Source of the DNA: Antarcticimicrobium luteum
GTDB lineage: Bacteria > Pseudomonadota > Alphaproteobacteria > Rhodobacterales > Rhodobacteraceae
Length of the DNA stretch: 64,000 nt
Direction of reading: 5' to 3'
Assembly (NCBI RefSeq): GCF_004358185.1
Contig: NZ_SMUV01000071.1
Location: 62,001-126,000 of the forward strand
In this document: piece by piece, positions 51,977 to 61,050 of the stretch
Layout: each line of letters starts with the position of its first letter
Numbering within the stretch: position 1 is the stretch's first letter
The notes under the pieces: generated by a model
Database searches by the model: none
Told to the model about the DNA's origin: nothing
Seen by the model: only the letters and a program-made list of their open reading frames with translations
Made by a program: the position numbers and the translations under genes

Positions 51977-52980
51977 CCGTCGAACCGCTGCATCAAACCG
52001 CGCTGGTCTGGGACCAGACCTTTCCCGCCACACCCACCTGTGGCGCCTGGTCGACGCACCTGCGCGCGTTGGAGCGGATGCACGCCAGCGGCTATGACGC
52101 GGTGTCGATCACCGTCGCTTCCGATCCGAACGATACGATGGAAGCGCTGCGCCGAATCGCGCAATGGCGCCGTTTCGTGGCGCAAAACCCCAACAGATAC
52201 CTGCTCCTCACCCGCGCCGAACATGCCGAGGAGGCCAGGGCCAGCGGCCGGCTGGCACTCGGCTTTCACTTCCAGGGCACCACGCCCTTCGGCCGCGATC
52301 TCGGCCTGGTCGAAGCATTCTATGCGCTTGGCGTGCGCCATGCCCTGATGGCCTATAACCAGAAGAACCACGTCGGCGACGGCTGCCACGAACGCACCGA
52401 TGCCGGGTTGTCCCGCTTCGGCCAGGATCTCGTCGCGGAAATGCAGCGTGTCGGCATGCTCGTGGACGTCACCCATACCGGCCGGCGCACGGCGATGGAC
52501 GTGTTCGAGGTCGCGCGCGCGCCAGTCATCTTCTCACACTCCAACGCGCGCGCACTGACCGATCATGAGCGCAATATCGACGACGAGATGGCACAAGCCT
52601 GCGCCGCGACGGGCGGCGTCGTAGGCTTGAACGGGATCGGCATCTTCCTGGGCGAGATGGCGGCGTCGACCGAGGCGCTGTTCACGCACCTCGATTACTG
52701 GGTGCAGCTTCTGGGGCCGCGGCATGTGGGCATTGGCCTCGACAGCGTGTCCGACATCGGCGCGCTGGCCAACTCGGTCGAGGACCAGGCGTCGAAATAC
52801 CCCGAAGGTCAGGGCTATGACCGCACCGATGTGATGAAGGTCTCCACGCCCGAGCAGATTCCCGAGTTGAGCGACCGGATGCTGCGCGCGGGCTATTCCG
52901 AAGTCGATATCAGCCTGATCCTTGGCGGCAACTGGCTGCGGCTGGCGCGCGAAGTCTGGAAGGACGTTCCCGGATGCTGA
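51973..52980 (+). CDS. membrane dipeptidase family M19
   Basis: 335 residues of the renal dipeptidase family. Opening WDQTFPATPTC replaces the more usual DGHxD motif; later family motifs are DVTHTG, FSHSNARAL and GIGLDSVSD. The first metal motif HxD is not visible, so activity may differ from classic dipeptidases. ATGA overlap with the TetR gene; a seven-base overlap with the TRAP small subunit. Members of this family act on dipeptides or D-amino-acid compounds. Probably processes what the TRAP system imports. Confidence 0.8.
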   Translation: MTVEPLHQTALVWDQTFPATPTCGAWSTHLRALERMHASGYDAVSITVASDPNDTMEALRRIAQWRRFVAQNPNRYLLLTRAEHAEEARASGRLALGFHFQGTTPFGRDLGLVEAFYALGVRHALMAYNQKNHVGDGCHERTDAGLSRFGQDLVAEMQRVGMLVDVTHTGRRTAMDVFEVARAPVIFSHSNARALTDHERNIDDEMAQACAATGGVVGLNGIGIFLGEMAASTEALFTHLDYWVQLLGPRHVGIGLDSVSDIGALANSVEDQASKYPEGQGYDRTDVMKVSTPEQIPELSDRMLRAGYSEVDISLILGGNWLRLAREVWKDVPGC

Positions 52981-53522
52981 CACGGATCTCAGAGCGCGCC
53001 GACGCGCTGTCGCGGCTGATCGCCTCGCTGTTGACCGGCCTCGCGGCGCTGGCCGTCGGGGCAATCGTCCTGGTTCTGGCCTTTTCCAGTCTCCAACGCT
53101 ACGCGCTCGCCCAGCCGATCCCGGCCACCGAGGAAATCGCGGCCTATCTCTTCGTCTGCGTGGCCTTCCTGTCGATGGTGGGCGGATTGGTCGAGGGACG
53201 GCACATCCGGCTGCTGCCCCTGTGGCGCAAGCTGCCGATGCAGGCGCAGAACTGGGCCATGCTGGCGGGGCATCTGTTTTCGGTCGCGGTGCTCACCGTG
53301 ATCACCCGAGAGACCTTTGCCTTTGCCTGGAGCAGCTACGAGTTCGGGGCGCGCAGCTATGTCGCGAACCTGCTCGAATGGCCCTGGATGATGATCCTGC
53401 CCGCCACGCTGGCGCTGCTGGCGCTGGCCATTGCCATCCGCGCCCTTGCCGATCTGGACCGCGCCCTGCGTGGCCTGCCTGCCCCCGAGGCGCTTGCAGC
53501 CGACAGTGAAGAGGCCATCTGA
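52974..53522 (+). CDS. TRAP transporter small permease (DctQ type)
   Basis: 182 residues with four predicted membrane segments; VFSFSSLQRYALAQPIPATEEI-like region (here LVLAFSSLQRYALAQPIPAT) and FLSMVGGLVEGRHIRLLPLW are DctQ-typical. Overlaps the dipeptidase gene and is separated by one base from the large subunit gene. Confidence 0.88.
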   Translation: MLTRISERADALSRLIASLLTGLAALAVGAIVLVLAFSSLQRYALAQPIPATEEIAAYLFVCVAFLSMVGGLVEGRHIRLLPLWRKLPMQAQNWAMLAGHLFSVAVLTVITRETFAFAWSSYEFGARSYVANLLEWPWMMILPATLALLALAIAIRALADLDRALRGLPAPEALAADSEEAI

Positions 53523-53523
53523 C

Positions 53524-54819
53524 ATGCTGACATTTTCCTTGCTCGCGCTTGTCGCCTTTGCCCTGCTCTCCGGCGCGCTGCTGGGGGTGCTGATCGGGGC
53601 GGCCGGGCTGACCGTGCTGTGGTTCGAATTCAACGGCAATTTCAGCGTGCTGGGCAACGCGAGCTGGAACCTGTTCAACAGCTTCACCTTCACCGCCGTT
53701 CCGGCCTTCATCCTGTTGGGAGAGATCCTCGGCCAGTCAGGGCTCGCCAAGCGCATCTATGGCGCGATCTCGCCCGGTTTCGAGCGGCTGCCCGGCAAGC
53801 TGCTGCAGACCAATATCGGCGCCTGCACCGTGTTCAGCGCCATCAGCGGCTCCTCCACCGCCACCGCGGCGGTGGTGGGGTCGATCGCCTATGACGAACT
53901 CAAGGACCGCGGCTATGACCGTTCCGCCATCGTCGGAACCATCGCGGCCGGCGGCACCCTCGGCATCCTTATCCCGCCCTCCATCGCGCTGATCGTATAC
54001 GGCGCGTGGCAAAACGTGTCGGTCGGTGCGCTGTTCCTCGCCGGCGTCGTGCCGGGACTGCTGCTGACCGGGCTGTTCATGGTCTATATTGCGGTTCTGG
54101 CGAAGCTGCGCCCAAAGGCGGTGCCGCCCGCGCGCGAAGTCATGCCGCTGGCACGGGCGCTGGCGAAATCTGCCGAAGCATGGCCTTTCCTCATCCTCGT
54201 CTTCGCGATCCTCGGCACCATCTTCCTCGGTCTCGCCACGCCAACCGAGGCGGCGGCGCTGGGGGTGGTCACGGCAATCGTGCTCGCGGCCCTCTACCGG
54301 GAATTCTCGCTGGCCCGGCTCTGGGCGGCGCTTATGGCGACCGCGCGCACCTTTTCCACGCTGGCGCTGGTGATCCTCGGCGCCCTGATCCTCAGCCAGG
54401 CGGTGGCCCTGACCGGCCTGCCCCGGGTGTTGATCGAATTGGTGGGCGAGGCCGGCCTGCCCGCCCCGGCGGTGATCACGCTGATCTATCTGCTCTACCT
54501 GGTTCTGGGCTGCTTCTTCGGTCCATTGGAAATGCTGCTGATCACCCTGCCCTTCGTGTTCCCGCTGGTGACCGGGCTTGGGTATGACCCGGTATGGTTC
54601 GGCATCGTCCTGGTCATCGTCATCGAGATCGGGCTTCTGACGCCGCCCCTGGGCATCAACCTCTTCGTCGTCATGGCCGTGAGCCGCAACGAGATCAGCC
54701 TGGGCCAGGCCGCGCTGGCCTGCCTGCCCTACTGGCTGCTGATGCTGGCCGCTCTGGCGCTGATCACAATCGTCCCGCAGATCGCGCTGATGCTGCCGCA
54801 GGCGGCCGGGTTCGGCTGA
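53524..54819 (+). CDS. TRAP transporter large permease (DctM type)
   Basis: 431 residues with about a dozen membrane segments. FTAVPAFILLGEILGQSGLA, GACTVFSAISGSSTATAAVVG, GGTLGILIPPSIALIVYG and GLATPTEAAALGVV are the DctM hallmarks. Forms the ion-driven channel with DctQ. Confidence 0.93.
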   Translation: MLTFSLLALVAFALLSGALLGVLIGAAGLTVLWFEFNGNFSVLGNASWNLFNSFTFTAVPAFILLGEILGQSGLAKRIYGAISPGFERLPGKLLQTNIGACTVFSAISGSSTATAAVVGSIAYDELKDRGYDRSAIVGTIAAGGTLGILIPPSIALIVYGAWQNVSVGALFLAGVVPGLLLTGLFMVYIAVLAKLRPKAVPPAREVMPLARALAKSAEAWPFLILVFAILGTIFLGLATPTEAAALGVVTAIVLAALYREFSLARLWAALMATARTFSTLALVILGALILSQAVALTGLPRVLIELVGEAGLPAPAVITLIYLLYLVLGCFFGPLEMLLITLPFVFPLVTGLGYDPVWFGIVLVIVIEIGLLTPPLGINLFVVMAVSRNEISLGQAALACLPYWLLMLAALALITIVPQIALMLPQAAGFG

Positions 54820-54861
54820 GCGCAGAGACACAAACCGCCAATCAAAACAGGGAGAGTAACG

Positions 54862-55881
54862 ATGGGACTGAGAGACTGGGCACTGGCCGCGACGCTGGCG
54901 GCCACGGCACTGACCGCGCAGGCGGCCGAGGTGGAATGGACACTCGGCTCCGCTGTCGGCCCGCAGGATCCGACGACGCTGAATTATCAGGAACTGGCGC
55001 GCCGCGTGGCCGAAGCCTCGGGCGGCCGGTTCGAGATCGAGGTGATCCCGATCGAGACCATCGGGTTCAAGAACGTGGATTCGCTCCGTGTGGTCAAGCA
55101 GGGGGCGGTGGATGCGATGGGCCTCGTTCCCTATTACGTCACGCGCGACGAACCGGCGATGGGCGTCTTCGCGCCGCATGGCATGCTGGTGGAAGCCGAA
55201 GAGAACCTCAAGATCGTCGATACCCAATATGAGATCGCCCGCGAAATCCTGAGCGGCGACAAATGGGGCATGGAGCTGATCGCGCGCGCGCCCTTCGGCG
55301 CCCTGCGCGACATGGTGATCATGACCAAGGAGCCGATCAACACTCTGGACGGTTTGCGAGGCATCAAGTTCCGCCACTTTACCAAGGACGGGCTCAAGGC
55401 GTTCAACGCGCTCGGCATCTCCACCCAGGTGGTCCCCTCGTCGGAGCTCTACCTGGCGCTCAAGACCGGTGTGGTCGACGGTTCGGTCTACGGGCCCACC
55501 TATGCCAAGTCGCAGTCGATCTACGAGGTCACCTGCTGCTATTCCTACCTCGGCGCATTCTCGATGGCCTATCCGTTCTCGATCGTCGCCCAGAAGGAAA
55601 CCTGGGCCGCCGTGCCCGAGGACCTGCAAGAGATCTTTGTCACCGAGGCCCGCGTGATGTGGGACGAGGCGCTGGAAAGATGGCGCAGCGCCGAAACCGA
55701 AAAGGCCGCCTATGACTGGCTGAAGACCCAAGGCGGTATGCGCGAACTCGACCCCATGCCGTTGGAGGACCGCAAGGAAATCCAGGCCGAACTGATCAAG
55801 ATCTGGAAGGGCACCTGCGCCGGCCTTGGCGAACAAGCTGTCTCATATTGCACCCGGATCGAGGCGGCGCTGACCAACTGA
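54862..55881 (+). CDS. TRAP transporter solute-binding protein (DctP type)
   Basis: 339 residues with a signal peptide (LRDWALAATLAATALTAQAA). Periplasmic receptor: PTTLNYQELARRVAEASGGR, GLVPYYVTRDEPAMGVFAP, GLRGIKFRHFTKDGLKAFNA with the conserved Arg, and VVDGSVYGPT. The ligand is likely an organic acid or amino-acid-like compound. Last gene of the operon, 42 bases after DctM. Confidence 0.88.
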   Translation: MGLRDWALAATLAATALTAQAAEVEWTLGSAVGPQDPTTLNYQELARRVAEASGGRFEIEVIPIETIGFKNVDSLRVVKQGAVDAMGLVPYYVTRDEPAMGVFAPHGMLVEAEENLKIVDTQYEIAREILSGDKWGMELIARAPFGALRDMVIMTKEPINTLDGLRGIKFRHFTKDGLKAFNALGISTQVVPSSELYLALKTGVVDGSVYGPTYAKSQSIYEVTCCYSYLGAFSMAYPFSIVAQKETWAAVPEDLQEIFVTEARVMWDEALERWRSAETEKAAYDWLKTQGGMRELDPMPLEDRKEIQAELIKIWKGTCAGLGEQAVSYCTRIEAALTN

Positions 55882-55889
55882 TCCTCCCC

Positions 55890-55931
55890 GCAGGCGGCGC
55901 GGTGGCTCTCAACCGTGGCTGCGCCGTCTGC
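55890..55931 (+). other. hairpin after the TRAP operon
   Basis: GCAGGCGGCGC and GCGCCGTCTGC arms (one G-T pair) around a 20-base loop, followed by AAAA instead of Ts. A stable RNA end structure or pause site is possible. The rest of the gap to 56144 shows nothing. Confidence 0.3.
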
Positions 55932-56144
55932 AAAAGGGGCAAGGATGACCGGTCCATAGCCCACTATCCCACCAATTCTTCGATCCTGGCTCTGGACCGG
56001 CACGGACCCGCCACGCTGGCTGAGACGCTGACTGGCAGCGCCTATTCAAGTCCATCAGCCCGATCCAGGCCGATGGAGATCTGTCGCCGGCTTATGGGGT
56101 GCGAAACCCCGGAAAATGGACGGCTGTTGCCTGTCCCCCGCGCC

Positions 56145-58433
56145 TCAGCCGCACTTGGAATAACCGCAGCTGGCGCAGGTCATGCAGCCCTCGATCATCC
56201 GCATCTCGTACTGGCCGCAGGAGGGGCAGGCCTTGCCGCGCGGGGCGTCAAGGTTGACCACCTGCGCCTGCGGGTCGCTTTTCAGGCCCATCCCCTCGCC
56301 CTCGAGGAACCCGATGGAGACCATGTGCCGCTCCAGCACACCGCCGATGGCGGCCAGGATCGAGGGGATGTATTTGCCCTGCACCCAGGCGCCGCCGCGC
56401 GGATCGAACACCGCCTTGAGCTCTTCGACCACGAAAGACACATCGCCGCCGCGGCGGAACACCGCCGAGATCATCCGGGTCAGTGCCAGCGTCCAGGCGT
56501 AATGCTCCATGTTCTTGGAGTTGATGAAGACCTCGAACGGGCGGCGGTGGCCGTTGATGATGATATCGTTGATCGTCAGATAGATGGCGTGTTCGCTGTC
56601 GGGCCATTTCAGCTTGTAGGTATTGCCCTCCAGCGCCTGCGGCCGGTCCAGCGGCTCGGACATATAGACCACCTCGGCGCCCGGCACCGTCTCGCCCGCA
56701 CCCTGGGCGGCCGCCTCGCCCGGGGCGGCGTCGGTCTTTTCGCTGACGCTCAGCACCGAGCCGGTCACGTCATTGGGCCGGTAGGTGGTGCAGCCCTTGC
56801 AGCCGGTCTCATAGGCCTGCATGTAGACGTCCTTGAAGGCGTCGAAGCCGATGTCCTCGGGGCAGTTGATGGTCTTGGAGATCGAACTGTCGATCCATTT
56901 CTGCGCCGCCGCCTGCATCCGCACGTGATCCTGCGGCGCCAGCGTCTGGGCGTTGACGAAGTAATCCGGCAGCGCCGCGTCGCCGAACTTGTCGCGCCAC
57001 ATCTGCACCGCGTAATCGACCACCTCTTCCTCGCTGCGCGAGCCGTCCTTTTGCAGCACCTTGCGGGTGTAGGAATAGGCAAAGACCGGCTCGATCCCCG
57101 AAGAGACATTGCCGGCATAAAGGCTGATCGTGCCGGTGGGTGCGATCGAGGTCAGCAGTGCGTTGCGGATGCCGTGCTCTGCGATCGCCGCGCGCACATC
57201 CTCATCCATCTGCCGCAGCGCGCCCGAGGCGAGGTATTTCTCGGCGTCGAACAGCGGAAAGGCGCCCTTTTCCTTGGCCAGTTCGACCGAAGCCAGATAA
57301 GAGGCCCGCGCGATCGCGTGCAGCCAGTCCTCGGTCTGTCTGGCGGCCGCCTCACTGCCATAGCGCAGCCCCAGCATCAGCAGCGCGTCGGCCAGCCCGG
57401 TGACCCCCAGCCCGATCCGCCGCTTGGCCTGCGCCTCGGCCGCCTGTTCGGGCAGCGGGAATTTCGAGGTATCGACCACATTGTCCATCATCCGCACCGC
57501 GGTGGCGACCAGATCGGACAGCGCCGCCTGATCCAGCGCCGCGTCGGGTCCGAACGGATCGCTGACCAGCCGCGCCAGGTTGACCGAGCCCAGCAGACAG
57601 GCGCCATAGGGCGGCAGGGGCTGCTCGCCGCAGGGGTTGGTCGCGGCGATGGTCTCGCAATAGGCCAGATTGTTCATCTGGTTGATGCGGTCGATAAAGA
57701 TCACCCCCGGCTCGGCGTAATCATAGGTGGCGCGCATGATCTTGTTCCACAGATCCCGCGCCTGCACCGTGTGATAGACTTTGTCGCCGAATTTCAGCTC
57801 CCACGGACCATCCGCCTTGACCGCCTCCATGAAGGCATCGGTGACCAGAACAGACATGTTGAAATTGCGCAGCCGCGCCGGGTCGGACTTGGCCGAGATG
57901 AACTGTTCCACATCCGGATGATCGCAGCGCATGGTCGCCATCATCGCGCCGCGGCGGGATCCGGCGGACATGATGGTGCGGCACATGGCGTCCCAGACAT
58001 CCATGAAGGACAGCGGGCCGGAGGCGTCGGCGGCGACCCCGGCAACGGCAGCGCCGCGGGGTCGGATGGTCGAGAAATCATAGCCGATGCCGCCGCCCTG
58101 CTGCATGGTCAGCGCGGCCTCTTTCAGCATGTCGAAGATGCCGCCCATGGTGTCCGGGATGGTGCCCATGACAAAGCAGTTGAACAGCGTCACCTCACGC
58201 GCGGTGCCGGCGCCGGCGGTGATGCGGCCGGCGGGCAGGTATTTGAAATCCTCCAGCGCGGCAAAGAATCGCTCTTCCCACAGGGCCGGATCCTTTTCGA
58301 CCCGCGCCAGGTCGCGGGCGATGCGTCGCCAGGTATCCTCGACCGTCAGGTCGATCGGCACACCGTCGGCGGATTTGAAGCGGTACTTCATATCCCATAT
58401 CTGCTCGGCGATGGGGGCGGCGAAACGGGTCAT
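56145..58433 (-). CDS. nrdJ: adenosylcobalamin-dependent (class II) ribonucleoside-diphosphate reductase
   Basis: 762 residues. The thiyl-radical cysteine context NPCGEQPLPPYGACLLGSVNL, GGIGYDFSTIRPRG, and the C-terminal zinc-ribbon CPSCGQYE...CMTCASCGYSKC are NrdJ hallmarks. Reduces ribonucleotides with coenzyme B12 and needs no oxygen-activated partner. I choose the ATG at 58433 (AAGGA upstream); an ATG at 58463 adds ten residues. No cobalamin riboswitch is apparent in the short upstream gap. Confidence 0.93.
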   Translation of the reverse strand: MTRFAAPIAEQIWDMKYRFKSADGVPIDLTVEDTWRRIARDLARVEKDPALWEERFFAALEDFKYLPAGRITAGAGTAREVTLFNCFVMGTIPDTMGGIFDMLKEAALTMQQGGGIGYDFSTIRPRGAAVAGVAADASGPLSFMDVWDAMCRTIMSAGSRRGAMMATMRCDHPDVEQFISAKSDPARLRNFNMSVLVTDAFMEAVKADGPWELKFGDKVYHTVQARDLWNKIMRATYDYAEPGVIFIDRINQMNNLAYCETIAATNPCGEQPLPPYGACLLGSVNLARLVSDPFGPDAALDQAALSDLVATAVRMMDNVVDTSKFPLPEQAAEAQAKRRIGLGVTGLADALLMLGLRYGSEAAARQTEDWLHAIARASYLASVELAKEKGAFPLFDAEKYLASGALRQMDEDVRAAIAEHGIRNALLTSIAPTGTISLYAGNVSSGIEPVFAYSYTRKVLQKDGSRSEEEVVDYAVQMWRDKFGDAALPDYFVNAQTLAPQDHVRMQAAAQKWIDSSISKTINCPEDIGFDAFKDVYMQAYETGCKGCTTYRPNDVTGSVLSVSEKTDAAPGEAAAQGAGETVPGAEVVYMSEPLDRPQALEGNTYKLKWPDSEHAIYLTINDIIINGHRRPFEVFINSKNMEHYAWTLALTRMISAVFRRGGDVSFVVEELKAVFDPRGGAWVQGKYIPSILAAIGGVLERHMVSIGFLEGEGMGLKSDPQAQVVNLDAPRGKACPSCGQYEMRMIEGCMTCASCGYSKCG

Positions 58434-58603
58434 ATTGGCGATCCTTGGCAGAGGATTTGTCATTTTGAGTAGATACCCAAGATACACCACAACCTCGGGC
58501 GACCACAACAAGCCAAGCCGCCGGAAGCGAAAAATAACACTAGGGTTTGCCGTCGGGTGCGGAGCCCCTACAATATGAGCTTATCTGTTGGGGGGCGACT
58601 CGC

Positions 58604-59035
58604 GTGACCGGAACCATCAACCTGATCAAGCTCTGCGTCGGCGCCGAAGGGGTGCAGGATCTGCATGACTGGCAGCTGACCCCGCACGCCTGCACCGCCG
58701 AGGGCTATCCGCGCCACGTCACAAGAATGTGGCCCAAACGCACCGAAGAGCTGCTCAATGGCGGCTCGCTCTACTGGGTGTTCAAGGGCGTGGTGCTGGC
58801 CCGCCAGCGCGTCCTGCGGCTGGACGAGGTCGATCGCGGCGACGGTATCCGGCGCTGCGGCATCGTCATGGACCGGGAGATTGTCCTGACCCGCGCCGCC
58901 CCCCGCCGGCCGTTTCAGGGCTGGCGCTATCTGACGCCCGAGGATGCCCCGGCCGACCTGCCCGCCGGGCGGGCGCAGGAAGCGGCGCTGCCCGAGGAGC
59001 TGGACCGCGCACTGGCCGAGATCGGGGTGCTTTGA
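58604..59035 (+). CDS. DUF1489 family protein
   Basis: 143 residues: NLIKLCVGAEGVQDLHDWQ, then TRMWPKRTEELLNGGSLYWVFKG, the DUF1489 pattern restricted mainly to alphaproteobacteria. Function unknown. GTG start at 58604 with GGGGGG upstream. Divergent from nrdJ. Confidence 0.82.
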   Translation: MTGTINLIKLCVGAEGVQDLHDWQLTPHACTAEGYPRHVTRMWPKRTEELLNGGSLYWVFKGVVLARQRVLRLDEVDRGDGIRRCGIVMDREIVLTRAAPRRPFQGWRYLTPEDAPADLPAGRAQEAALPEELDRALAEIGVL

Positions 59036-59272
59036 GCCCTTCGCGCGCGTGACGGTTCAGCCCGTCGGACACGGCGAAACCCCGGGGGTGGCATCCATGC
59101 CCCCTCTGCGCGCCGGGCATGCACCGGCGCGGGCAACCGATTGAAACGCCTGACGGTAGACCGGGGCGGGCGTTGCACGGCCCGAGAGCACGGCGAACAA
59201 AGCCAAGCCCCCAGCGCGGCGCGGTCTTCGGGTCAGGCGGCAAGGCGCAGCAGCGTCCCCTTCGGGGCGTGC

Positions 59273-59965
59273 CTAGCCCTCCACCCGCTTCAGCAGGGCG
59301 TCCAGCGCCTGTTTCTCCGCGGCATCGCACTGGGCCACCCGGCTGCGCCACAGCGTCGCCTGGCTGCGCAACACCAGCCCGTCGCCGAGGATCTTGAGGT
59401 GATTGGCGCGCAGCGTCTCGCCGGTCGAGGTGATGTCGGCGATCGCCTCGGCGGTCTCGTTGCGGACGGTGCCCTCGGTCGCGCCCTGACTGTCGACCAA
59501 CTGATAGTCGGCAACCCCTGCATCGGTCAGGAAGTCGCGCACCAGCCGGTGATACTTGGTCGCGATACGCAGCCGGAAGCCGTGGCGCGCGCGAAACGCG
59601 GCGGCGGCGGCATCCAGATCGTCCAGCGTGTCGACATCGACCCAGCATCCCGGCACCGCCAGGATCAGGTCGGCCTGACCGAACCCCAGCGGCGCGATCT
59701 CTTCGACCTGCTGTTCCCAGCGCGGCAGCTTTTCCTGCACCAGATCGGTGCCGGTGACGCCCATATGAATGCGGCCCGCCGCCAGTTCGCGCGGGATCTC
59801 ACCCGCCGACAGCAGCACCAGCGACACCCCCCCGATCCCCTCGACCGCGCCGGAATATTCCCGATCGGATCCGGTGCGGCTGAGGCGGATGCCGCGCTTC
59901 TCGAACCAGTCAAAGGTTTTGTCCATCAACCGCCCCTTGGACGGCACGCCCAGCTTCACGCTCAT
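59273..59965 (-). CDS. hisG: ATP phosphoribosyltransferase, short form
   Basis: 230 residues: KLGVPSKGRLMDKTFDWFEKRG, DLVQEKLPRWEQQ and the phosphoribosyl loop region TGETLRANHL. First step of histidine synthesis. The short form lacks the regulatory domain and needs HisZ, encoded directly upstream. Its start overlaps the hisZ stop. No terminator was recognised in 59036-59272. Confidence 0.94.
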   Translation of the reverse strand: MSVKLGVPSKGRLMDKTFDWFEKRGIRLSRTGSDREYSGAVEGIGGVSLVLLSAGEIPRELAAGRIHMGVTGTDLVQEKLPRWEQQVEEIAPLGFGQADLILAVPGCWVDVDTLDDLDAAAAAFRARHGFRLRIATKYHRLVRDFLTDAGVADYQLVDSQGATEGTVRNETAEAIADITSTGETLRANHLKILGDGLVLRSQATLWRSRVAQCDAAEKQALDALLKRVEG

Positions 59966-61050
59966 TGCGCCGCCTCCTCGAGGGTCAGCATCACACCGGG
60001 GCGCAGCACACCGCCCACCGCCGGGATTTCAGAGCCATCGCCCAGCGCCCGGGTCAGCGCGTCATAGCGCCCGCCGGTGGCCACGGGGGGCAGGTCGGCA
60101 CGGGTCGCGGCGTAGAAACCGAACACGAAGCCGTCGTAATATTCCATCGAGGTTCGGCCATAGCTGGCCTCGAATTCCAGGTGCTCCACATCCACCCCGC
60201 GCGCGGCAAGCGCGGCGATGCGCGCCTCGAGCCGGTCGAGCGCCGGGGTGATCTGCGGCAGATCGACGGCCACGTCCCGCAGATGCTCCAGCGCGAAAGG
60301 CAGGGTTTCGCGCACCGCCAGCAGAGCCTCGAGCGCGGTCATCTCGCGCTCGGAAATCGGCGGCGCCGCAGCATCGGCGCGCAGCGCCTCGATCCGCGCC
60401 TCGATATCGGCGCGGCTGCGCAGCCCGATCTGCGGCCCGGCACCGGCCATCGGATCGGCGGAGGCAAGCAGCGCGGCGCGCGCGCCCGGCACCGGGGCGC
60501 GTCCCGAATAGCGGTCCAGCAGGGCACGGAACCGGCGCGGACGCCAGATATGGCGCATCAGCGCCGATTTGCGCGCCCCGGTCGTCTCCAGCCCGGCGAC
60601 CGCGGCCATCAGGATGCCGATATCGCCGGTTGCCGCGCGCAGATGCAAACCCGAAAGGGTGCCCGCGATCAGGGTGAACACCTCGGCGTCCGCCGCCGCC
60701 GGATCGGCACGGTCGAACACCTCGTATCCCACCTGGATATACTCGTTGTCGCGGTCCGGGTCATGCTCCTGCCGGCGAAACACCTCGCCCGAATAGGTAT
60801 AGCGCGCGGGCTCGGCGCCATGCGTCATGTGCATCTGCACCACCGGCACGGTGAAATCCGGGCGCAGCATCAGCTCGCCCCGCAGCGCGTCCCAGGTGAC
60901 ATAGGCGCGGCCGCGGATATCCTCGCCGTAAAGATCCAGCAGGGTTTCCGCCGGTTGCAGCACCGGGGTTTCGACCGGGCGGGCGCCGGCCTCTTCGAAA
61001 TAGGCGCGCAGCCCGGCGGCGCGGGACAGGATGCGGGCGCGGCGGGGCAT
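59962..61050 (-). CDS. hisZ: ATP phosphoribosyltransferase regulatory subunit
   Basis: 362 residues, a catalytically inactive histidyl-tRNA synthetase paralogue. LRPDFTVPVVQMHMTHG and RYTYSGEVFRRQEHDPDRDNEYIQ match synthetase motif 2, FEASYGRTSMEYYDGFVF takes the place of the histidine-binding motif, and ATGGRYD is kept. Works with short HisG. The ATG at 61050 shares a base with the hisS stop. Confidence 0.93.
   Translation of the reverse strand: MPRRARILSRAAGLRAYFEEAGARPVETPVLQPAETLLDLYGEDIRGRAYVTWDALRGELMLRPDFTVPVVQMHMTHGAEPARYTYSGEVFRRQEHDPDRDNEYIQVGYEVFDRADPAAADAEVFTLIAGTLSGLHLRAATGDIGILMAAVAGLETTGARKSALMRHIWRPRRFRALLDRYSGRAPVPGARAALLASADPMAGAGPQIGLRSRADIEARIEALRADAAAPPISEREMTALEALLAVRETLPFALEHLRDVAVDLPQITPALDRLEARIAALAARGVDVEHLEFEASYGRTSMEYYDGFVFGFYAATRADLPPVATGGRYDALTRALGDGSEIPAVGGVLRPGVMLTLEEAAQ

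Noticed and set aside
55848-58472. 874-residue plus-strand open frame opposite nrdJ
   Set aside because: Shadow of a highly conserved minus-strand gene.
58434-58603. Cobalamin riboswitch ahead of nrdJ
   Set aside because: The gap to the divergent gene is short and shows no B12-box or long structured leader.
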